DNA from: Christensenella sp. UBA7868
Lineage (GTDB): Bacteria; Bacillota; Clostridia; Christensenellales; UBA1242
DNA length: 7,130 bases
Direction of reading: 5' to 3'
NCBI GenBank assembly: GCA_002501285.1
Contig: DLSG01000008.1
Span: 7,455-14,584, forward strand
Part shown: positions 1 through 5,029 of the stretch, piece by piece
Layout of the letters: each line of letters begins with the position of its first letter
Position numbering within the stretch: position 1 is the stretch's first letter
Program-made: the position numbers and the translations under genes
The notes under the pieces: generated by a model
What the model was told of the DNA's origin: nothing
The model's database searches: none
The model's input: only the letters and a program-made list of their open reading frames with translations

Positions 1-26
1 ATTAAAAAAATTTAATAAAAAAATAC

Positions 27-55
27 TTTGCAAAACAAATTTTTTTTGATATAAT
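27..55 (+). promoter_or_regulatory. sigma-70-type promoter of the M60 peptidase gene
   Basis: A perfect -10 box TATAAT lies at 50-55. Upstream is TTGCAA at 28-33 with a 16-nt spacer (or TTTGCA at 27-32 with 17 nt). The bases before the -10 read TGA, which gives an extended -10 (TGn). Transcription would start near 62, so the leader is only about 20 nt. The spacer closely resembles that of the promoter at 3710-3737, which supports both calls. Confidence 0.8.
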
Positions 56-67
56 CAAGAAAATTTT

Positions 68-73
68 AAAGGG
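68..73 (+). promoter_or_regulatory. Shine-Dalgarno site of the M60 peptidase gene
   Basis: AAAGGG ends 7 nt before the ATG at 81. An ATG at 77 is out of frame and reaches a stop after four codons, so 81 is the start. Confidence 0.75.
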
Positions 74-80
74 ATAATGT

Positions 81-3000
81 ATGAATGCTAATATTGAAAA
101 AATAAAGAATAAAAAAAAGAGAAAGAAAAAATCTTTAATAATTATATCATTATTATTAATTTTAGGATTTTTGGGAGCAATAATCTATCTTTCATTTAAT
201 TTAAAAGATGGCTATGAGTTAGTGTCATTCGAAAACACATTTTTAGGAGTTGCCTCACAAGGCTTTGAAAAGCAAGGAAATGTTCAAAGAAAAATTCCTC
301 AAACCACTTCAAACGAAGGGCTTAACTCTAGATATCCAACTTATGGAACGAGTTTAGAAAATATTACTGACGAAGAAAAAGATAATTTGCTTTCAGAAAG
401 TAATTTGCTTATGGCGTCAACTAATACTTACGACTCTATGGATAGTGACGGCAATTTGTATTTAAATCAAACAAAAACAGGGCGAAAACTTTATAAGCAT
501 ACATCAAGCGTTGGTATGTATTATGGAGATGTAAGCGACAATGAATCTGCGGTTTCAAAAAAAATTACAATTATTCCAAGCGAAGTTAGAAATTACATAA
601 CAGGTTTGTATGCCCCAGCGGGTGAAGTTATAAAAGTTGACATCACAAGTAAAGACCTTGAAAATGCGGGTGGCGAAATTAAAATAATAATCGGTCAAGT
701 TAGTCACCGAAATAATTTAAACAATATTTGGAAAGCACGAAATGATTTTTCACGTATGCCAAATGTTGCAAACATAATGACAATGACAACAACCACTTGT
801 TATGTTGGAAGTTTTTTAGGTGGGCCAATTTATGTTTATCCAAAAAATTTTGACAAACAATTTGAAATTACAATTTCTGGCGCTGTTGAATATCCTCATT
901 ACATTCATGGAATAACTACAAAAGAAGAATTTGAAAGTATGAAAAATCTTTCGGCTCCTTACTTTGATTTTGAAGTGTGGGATTTAGGAGTTAGACATTC
1001 TGGGGCCAAAAAATTTGCGAATTTTGATTTTGATAATCTTGTAAAAGTTGGAGATTTGTGGGAAAAGATTTGCAGGACTTCAAGACAAGTTCCTTGTTCG
1101 GCGAACGCAACAATTGGCGTTGGATTTGTATATGATTGTTTTGTGGCGGCAGGTGAAGCCTGTGCTTTTCAAGGCGGACATTCTTGGGTAAACGCTCCTT
1201 CAAGGTGGCTTACGGCCGCTCTTGATTATAAGGCTATGACCAGCACAGGTTTTTGGGGAACAATTCATGAGTTTAATCATTTATATCAATCTTATGGAAT
1301 GTATGGATCTAAAACTAATGAAGTCACAAATAACGCTACATCACTTTTAAGTTATGTTTTATACACAAACATTTCTGCTAATCGAAGTGAAAATGATTCT
1401 GGTTTAACAGGGTGGAATAGATTTACCGATCCTTCAAGAAGTTTAAGAGAGACAATCTCTCTTCAAGAAAGTGGAAATGCTCAACTTTCTTTAAACGCTT
1501 ATGCCGACATTATTCATGCCTTTGGAACGGATATTTTTACAGCGGCAACACAGATTCAAACAAAACTTGGCGTAGATTATTGGTATGAAGCATTATCAAA
1601 AGCTACAGGCTACAACATGACCTATTATTTTGAAAACCTTTTAAATCAAACTTTGTCAGACAGCGTGAAAGAAGAGTATAACGACCCAGAAAAGCCTATG
1701 TTTGTTCCAATTGCTTGTGTATATCAAACAGGGCGAAGTGTGTTTGTAAATAATAAAGAAGTTTTCACCGAAACGGTAAAACCATTTGAGATTGAAAAAG
1801 GTGAAGATTTTGTTTTAGATTTTTCGTCAAGGTTAATTTTACCAAAAGGCTTTACTGCAAAGATTGTTGCAATAACTAAACCAAAAAGCGGAACACTTAC
1901 AAAAACAAACGAAAATGTTTATGTTTATAGTCCTGGAAGTCAAGAATATTCAGGCACTTTTAAAGTGACTTTTAGATTAAACCATGAAAGTATAACAACA
2001 AAAGATGTTACTTTAACAATTAATTTAAAACAAAAAATAACGAACTTACTTAATGTTACAAGATATTCATATAACTCTAGGGTTTATAATACGGTTCAAG
2101 AAGCATTAGAAAACAATTTTGAAGGATATGTTGAGAAAGTTGAAAGCAAAAGTAATACAACATTTTTAAATAAAATAGCAAATAATCACATTGGAATTGT
2201 TGAAGGAAAAGTTTATATTGAAGAAAGTGGCGAATACGCTTTTTGTCTGCGTAGCGGAAGAGGGAATAATACACTTTATTTGTCGGTTAATGATAAAGAA
2301 AATTTAAGTCAAGTTTTGTCGTTAAACTCTGACCACGGCGGTTTTAGTGTAACTGGCGAGCATGTGGTAAAACTTAACTTAAATGCTGGCGATTATGTTT
2401 ATTTTAAAGAAATTACTTTGTCTAAACACGTTTATAATGATGCGTTTACCGAACTGGGCATAGCAAATTTAACCAAAAATGAAACAATGAAAACAATCCC
2501 TTCAAGTATTCTTTATAACAAAAATGTAGAGAAAACAGAATATACTTTTAAAAGTGAAGAAAAATATAAAAAGAATTTCGCAACAAGTTTAACTCTTTCA
2601 AAAGCAGATTTAACAAAACAAAAAATCGTAAGTGTAAATCATGGATGTTGGGGCGAAAGCAAAATTGAAAATATATTAGACGGGAATTTAGATACTTTTT
2701 ATCATAACAATCAAAATAATTTTGTAAGTAAAGAAAATCCTTTCATTTTGGAAGTGTCGCTTGGAGAAAGCGTAAAGTGTAATAGAATTTTAATTACTTC
2801 AAGAAAATCTAGTCAATATAACCTTCCATGCACATTTGATTTATATGGTGGAAAAACTAAAGACGACATGGCTTTAATAAAACACTTTGAAGATTTACCA
2901 TTAATAAACAACACAGTAAACGCTAAATTTGAAGAAACCGAAATTGAGTTTTACAAAATAGTTGTTACTGATACAAAATCTCAAAATGGTGGAAATAAAT

Positions 3001-3374
3001 ATGTAACAATTGCTCAAATCGATTTGTTTTACGATTTTAGCGGGACTTTGAAATCTCCTTTCGAATTAAATTATTATAAAAAGGATAATCAAAACTTTGA
3101 AAAGGTTGTAACTGCGTCAACTTTTGGGAAAGTGGTTAAAGGCTCGGGCAAAATTACTTATTCTTTTCTTGGCACAGGGATAGCATTATTTGCTAGACAA
3201 AATGAAGATTGTAAAATAAAAATTTATGTTGATGGAACGCTAAAAGAAGTTGAAATAAAATCAAACATAGAAAAACAATGTTTTTATGTGTCATCTTTAA
3301 AAGATGGTAAACACAATTTAAGAATAGAGGTTTTAGAAGGAAATTTAGAAATAGATTCTTTAATTGTTCGATAA
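81..3374 (+). CDS. membrane-anchored M60 (enhancin-like) zinc metallopeptidase with PA14-like and F5/8 type C domains
   Basis: This is a 1097-residue protein. Residues 1-17 are a very basic cytoplasmic stub and 18-39 a hydrophobic span, read as a signal anchor because no lipobox or clear cleavage site is seen. The M60 domain covers about 165-520. It opens with GLYAPAGE (175-182), typical of M60 proteins, and holds the zinc motif HEFNH (396-400) followed by E414 in NEVTNN, matching the family signature HExxH-x(8-28)-E. H396, H400 and E414 should bind zinc, with E397 catalytic. Next come a beta-sandwich-like region (about 545-650), a PA14-like domain (about 655-795), an F5/8 type C/discoidin domain (about 849-985, with the hallmark ILDGNLDTF) and a C-terminal beta domain (about 988-1097) resembling accessory modules of glycan-active enzymes. 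Known M60 enzymes cleave O-glycosylated proteins such as mucins, so a host glycoprotein substrate is likely but inferred. There is no LPXTG motif. It has its own promoter and terminator and appears monocistronic. Confidence 0.93.
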   Translation: MNANIEKIKNKKKRKKKSLIIISLLLILGFLGAIIYLSFNLKDGYELVSFENTFLGVASQGFEKQGNVQRKIPQTTSNEGLNSRYPTYGTSLENITDEEKDNLLSESNLLMASTNTYDSMDSDGNLYLNQTKTGRKLYKHTSSVGMYYGDVSDNESAVSKKITIIPSEVRNYITGLYAPAGEVIKVDITSKDLENAGGEIKIIIGQVSHRNNLNNIWKARNDFSRMPNVANIMTMTTTTCYVGSFLGGPIYVYPKNFDKQFEITISGAVEYPHYIHGITTKEEFESMKNLSAPYFDFEVWDLGVRHSGAKKFANFDFDNLVKVGDLWEKICRTSRQVPCSANATIGVGFVYDCFVAAGEACAFQGGHSWVNAPSRWLTAALDYKAMTSTGFWGTIHEFNHLYQSYGMYGSKTNEVTNNATSLLSYVLYTNISANRSENDSGLTGWNRFTDPSRSLRETISLQESGNAQLSLNAYADIIHAFGTDIFTAATQIQTKLGVDYWYEALSKATGYNMTYYFENLLNQTLSDSVKEEYNDPEKPMFVPIACVYQTGRSVFVNNKEVFTETVKPFEIEKGEDFVLDFSSRLILPKGFTAKIVAITKPKSGTLTKTNENVYVYSPGSQEYSGTFKVTFRLNHESITTKDVTLTINLKQKITNLLNVTRYSYNSRVYNTVQEALENNFEGYVEKVESKSNTTFLNKIANNHIGIVEGKVYIEESGEYAFCLRSGRGNNTLYLSVNDKENLSQVLSLNSDHGGFSVTGEHVVKLNLNAGDYVYFKEITLSKHVYNDAFTELGIANLTKNETMKTIPSSILYNKNVEKTEYTFKSEEKYKKNFATSLTLSKADLTKQKIVSVNHGCWGESKIENILDGNLDTFYHNNQNNFVSKENPFILEVSLGESVKCNRILITSRKSSQYNLPCTFDLYGGKTKDDMALIKHFEDLPLINNTVNAKFEETEIEFYKIVVTDTKSQNGGNKYVTIAQIDLFYDFSGTLKSPFELNYYKKDNQNFEKVVTASTFGKVVKGSGKITYSFLGTGIALFARQNEDCKIKIYVDGTLKEVEIKSNIEKQCFYVSSLKDGKHNLRIEVLEGNLEIDSLIVR

Positions 3375-3447
3375 ATTAAATGATAAAAATTACTATAATT
3401 GCAACAATTGCAACAAGAAAATGAAATATAATTAATATTGTTTATTT

Positions 3448-3480
3448 AAAAAAGTAAGGAGTAAAATCCTTACTTTTTTT
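3448..3480 (+). terminator. intrinsic terminator after the M60 peptidase gene, probably bidirectional
   Basis: AGTAAGGA (3453-3460), the loop GTAAAA (3461-3466) and TCCTTACT (3467-3474) form a perfect 8-bp stem. Five A-T pairs can extend it (3448-3452 with 3475-3479), and a run of seven T follows the C at 3473. The A-run on the left becomes a T-run on the minus strand, so it could stop transcription from either side. It lies 73 nt after the peptidase stop and separates that gene from the downstream operon. Confidence 0.9.
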
Positions 3481-3709
3481 GTTGTTCTTTTTTTGATTTT
3501 TTGCGTAAAAGACGAAAAGTTATAAACTGAATTTTTAACAATAAATTTAATATTTTTTGCCTGTTTTTTATTAAAAATTTTGCATTAAATAACAGATTTT
3601 AATGTGAAAAATTTAAAATTTATGAAGAAAATTGTCTTTTTTTAAATTTTTTTAAAAGCGTATTTATTTGATTTTTTATAAATATAATAGAATAGTTTTA
3701 AAAATAATA
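3481..3709. other. AT-rich spacer with no gene found
   Basis: About 230 nt of extremely AT-rich sequence with many T and A runs. I see no open frame of useful length with a ribosome binding site on either strand, no tRNA-like pattern and no convincing inverted repeat. A TATAAT at 3683-3688 has no acceptable -35 partner. Confidence 0.6.
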
Positions 3710-3737
3710 TTGCAAAATAAAAATTTTGTGGTATAAT
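3710..3737 (+). promoter_or_regulatory. sigma-70-type promoter of the downstream two-gene operon
   Basis: TTGCAA (3710-3715), a 16-nt spacer and TATAAT (3732-3737), with TGG directly before the -10 as an extended -10 (TGn). Transcription should begin around 3744. The hexamers and spacer length are identical to those at 28-55, and 11 of the 16 spacer bases match. It lies about 340 nt upstream of the TTG start at 4081, which implies a long 5' leader. Confidence 0.8.
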
Positions 3738-3743
3738 TAGGTT

Positions 3744-3819
3744 ACAAATAATTTAATTTATTTGTATTATTTAAGACTTTATTTTAAAGATTTTCTTTAA
3801 ATTTATATTCTAAAAAGTC
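3744..3819 (+). other. two consecutive RNA hairpins at the 5' end of the leader
   Basis: ACAAATAA (3744-3751) pairs with TTATTTGT (3758-3765) around a 6-nt loop, right at the predicted 5' end of the transcript. A second, composite hairpin follows: GACTTT (3775-3780) with AAAGTC (3814-3819), enclosing TTTAAAGA (3783-3790) with TCTTTAAA (3794-3801). Its 3' foot lies one base before the GGGG at 3821-3824. An alternative partner for AGTC (3816-3819) is GACT at 3852-3855, so two structures could compete. AT-rich stems like these can arise by chance. Confidence 0.4.
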
Positions 3820-3820
3820 A

Positions 3821-3824
3821 GGGG
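3821..3824 (+). promoter_or_regulatory. Shine-Dalgarno site of the leader ORF
   Basis: GGGG (within CAGGGGAAA) lies 6 nt before the GTG at 3831. This resembles the sites of the two flanking large genes, AAAGGG with 7 nt spacing and AAAGGGG with 7 nt spacing. It is the main evidence that the short ORF is translated. Confidence 0.5.
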
Positions 3825-3830
3825 AAAGCA

Positions 3831-3881
3831 GTGCAAAACGCTATTTTCAAAGACTATATTAAACTAATTGTGATGCTATAA
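3831..3881 (+). CDS. possible 16-residue leader peptide starting at GTG
   Basis: GTG at 3831 opens a frame encoding MQNAIFKDYIKLIVML, ending with TAA at 3879-3881. The peptide has a mixed N-terminal half and a hydrophobic end. It is not a run of one amino acid such as classical attenuator peptides carry, so an amino-acid-sensing role is not evident. Its start codon can sit in a small hairpin, AGTG (3830-3833) with CGCT (3839-3842), extended by GAAA (3824-3827) with TTTC (3845-3848) across an internal loop. It precedes the TTG start of the next gene by about 200 nt. The same frame stays open from 3882 to 4001 after this stop, so it might instead be the head of a decayed small gene. I do not recognise the peptide. 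Confidence 0.35.
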   Translation: MQNAIFKDYIKLIVML

Positions 3882-3939
3882 TCTATTTCGACGGTTACTT
3901 ACAACCTAAAATTTAACTTGTTTAAAATGTTACATCACA
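3869..3939 (+). other. possible long-range RNA helix in the leader
   Basis: TGTGATG (3869-3875) is perfectly complementary to CATCACA (3933-3939), with three G-C pairs. The enclosed segment contains a weak hairpin GGTT (3893-3896) with AACC (3903-3906). The 5' arm covers the end of the short ORF's coding region, so ribosomes on that ORF could disrupt the helix. This is a pairing seen by eye, with no energy calculation. Confidence 0.3.
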
Positions 3940-4066
3940 TGGCAAAATTTATATTACAAAAATTTTTAAAGAATTTTAATTTGGCAAAAAATAGACTTTA
4001 AATTTACTTAACCTATTCTCATGAAAGTTTATTTTTCTTAAATTATAATTCAAAAGAGAGAACATT

Positions 4067-4073
4067 AAAGGGG
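4067..4073 (+). promoter_or_regulatory. Shine-Dalgarno site that fixes the TTG start at 4081
   Basis: AAAGGGG ends 7 nt before the TTG at 4081. No in-frame ATG occurs before the membrane segment of the protein, so this strong site decides in favour of the TTG start. Confidence 0.8.
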
Positions 4074-4080
4074 AAAAAGT

Positions 4081-5025
4081 TTGGAAGAGGCTAAAATTTC
4101 TGCAAATTCTAATGAAGAAATTAAGCAGGAAACAGAAATAAAAAAAGTAATAAGTAAAAAGAAAAAAATCGTAATCTACGCATTAAGGTTTGTTATTTTT
4201 GCTGTGTTTGGGGCGGTTGCAGTTGCTGGCGGATTTATAGTTGGCGATTTATTAATCGGGAAGTGGGACACTTTTGACCCAACTCAATTTTCGGCAGAAC
4301 AATATATCGAAAGTCCTAAAAATGTAGAAGCGTGGAAAAGCAAAGATATTTCAAGTTTAACCCCAGCCCAAATTTTTGTTGTTGCTCAATCAAACATTTT
4401 AAATTGTAATTATTACAGCGTAAAAACAAAAGGCTATAATGGCGAAGAAAAAGGCGTTGTAACAACACTTGGTATGACACAAGATTTGTATGGTTATAGA
4501 TATAGAAATGGCGATAAAGGCTATTTGGATTATTACAGCACGGGGCTTGCCACCGTTGTTAAAAAAACCGAGTTTAACTATTCAGATAGTAAATATTTTA
4601 CTTATAACGGGGTTATGAACGGGGATTCTACAAACTGGACTCTTAATAAAACCGATGACGGCCTTGACTATAGAACAAAAGAAGAATACAAAGAGATGAT
4701 TGGTTGTGCGGCGGAAGATCCAATTGACTATATTGTTTCAACAAAAACAGTTATTGAAGAAGCCTCTAATGGAAAAGTGGGGAATTTATATAGTTATACA
4801 ATTAAACTTAATCCTGAAACCGCTGTTTTAAATTATGTTGTAAAAATGAATTATATGAGTGGTTTTGGTTATCCAAAATTTTCAAGTATAGAACTAAGGT
4901 TTGAAGTTGATGAAAATATGAATTTTTACAATATTTATATAAACGAAAATTATAAGGTTATTGGAATGAATGCAAATTCAAAATATAAATCAGAGTTTTC
5001 TTATGAAAACATTGAATTAAGGTAG
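4081..5025 (+). CDS. single-pass membrane protein of unknown function with an extracytoplasmic beta-rich domain
   Basis: This is a 314-residue protein starting at TTG, supported by AAAGGGG 7 nt upstream. Residues 1-29 are charged (Glu early, a Lys cluster at 26-29) and should be cytoplasmic. Residues 30-55 are a hydrophobic span containing GGFIVGD. The remaining 255 or so residues should lie outside the membrane. They are rich in Tyr, Asn, Thr and alternating polar/hydrophobic stretches, suggesting beta structure, and carry two cysteines (C109, C209) that could form a disulfide. The C-terminal half ends in strand-like stretches such as FEVDENMNF and NIYINENYKV. No enzyme motif is visible and I do not recognise a named family. 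It is the first large gene of the operon; the next gene starts 4 nt after its TAG stop. The membrane segment resembles that of the next protein (G-F-x-V-G), suggesting common origin or partnership. A LolA-like fold is possible but inferred. Confidence 0.88.
   Translation: MEEAKISANSNEEIKQETEIKKVISKKKKIVIYALRFVIFAVFGAVAVAGGFIVGDLLIGKWDTFDPTQFSAEQYIESPKNVEAWKSKDISSLTPAQIFVVAQSNILNCNYYSVKTKGYNGEEKGVVTTLGMTQDLYGYRYRNGDKGYLDYYSTGLATVVKKTEFNYSDSKYFTYNGVMNGDSTNWTLNKTDDGLDYRTKEEYKEMIGCAAEDPIDYIVSTKTVIEEASNGKVGNLYSYTIKLNPETAVLNYVVKMNYMSGFGYPKFSSIELRFEVDENMNFYNIYINENYKVIGMNANSKYKSEFSYENIELR
5019..5022 (+). promoter_or_regulatory. Shine-Dalgarno site of the large downstream gene, inside the end of the upstream gene
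   Basis: AAGG ends 7 nt before the ATG at 5030 and overlaps the last sense codons before the TAG stop (5023-5025). It is weaker than the GGGG-type sites of the other genes, which would fit translational coupling to the upstream gene. Confidence 0.6.
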
Positions 5026-5029
5026 TATT

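Larger units (their letters stand above)
3744..4080 (+). promoter_or_regulatory. long 5' leader of the operon, possible cis-regulatory RNA
   Basis: The region between the predicted transcription start and the TTG at 4081 is about 337 nt, far longer than the roughly 20-nt leader of the peptidase gene. It holds GC-richer islands (around 3817-3842 and 3889-3906) in very AT-rich surroundings, possible helices (listed separately) and a small ORF with its own ribosome binding site. I see no intrinsic terminator inside it. I could not match it to a riboswitch class I know. Regulation by this leader is inference. Confidence 0.4.

Noticed and set aside
991..1203. Minus-strand open frame of 70 codons inside the M60 gene
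   Set aside because: It lies fully within a strongly supported coding region on the other strand and has no ribosome site or recognisable product.
2077..2274. Minus-strand open frame of 65 codons inside the M60 gene
   Set aside because: Antisense to the PA14-like domain; the composition is what the complement of the real gene gives.
3398..3415. Tandem 9-bp repeat ATTGCAACA twice
   Set aside because: Only two short copies in AT-rich intergenic DNA with no associated gene or array; probably slippage.
3380..3424. 14-codon ORF just after the M60 stop
   Set aside because: No ribosome site and it is largely made of the 9-bp tandem repeat.
3816..3842. Resemblance of GTCAGGGGAAAGCAG to the conserved SRP RNA apical loop or to the cobalamin riboswitch box
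   Set aside because: The C-GGAA-G tetraloop and its flanking stem are missing for SRP RNA, and the rest of the cobalamin core is absent.
3817..3906. Possible c-di-GMP-I (GEMM) riboswitch, from short GAAAGC, CAAAACGC and CGGTTAC pieces
   Set aside because: The first hairpin loop is too short and the P2 pairing and conserved joining bases cannot be found; an Infernal search would settle it.
3737..3909. TTAGGTT (3737-3743) complementary to AACCTAA (3903-3909), as if closing a structured RNA domain
   Set aside because: The left arm overlaps the -10 box and the bases before the predicted transcription start, so it would not be in the transcript.
4021..4041. 6-codon ORF (MKVYFS) in the leader before the TTG start
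   Set aside because: No ribosome site upstream; such short frames are expected by chance.
4044..4049. TATAAT close to the TTG-started gene as an alternative promoter
   Set aside because: No -35-like hexamer at 16-18 nt and no extended -10; AT-rich DNA yields such boxes by chance. RNA-seq could revive it.
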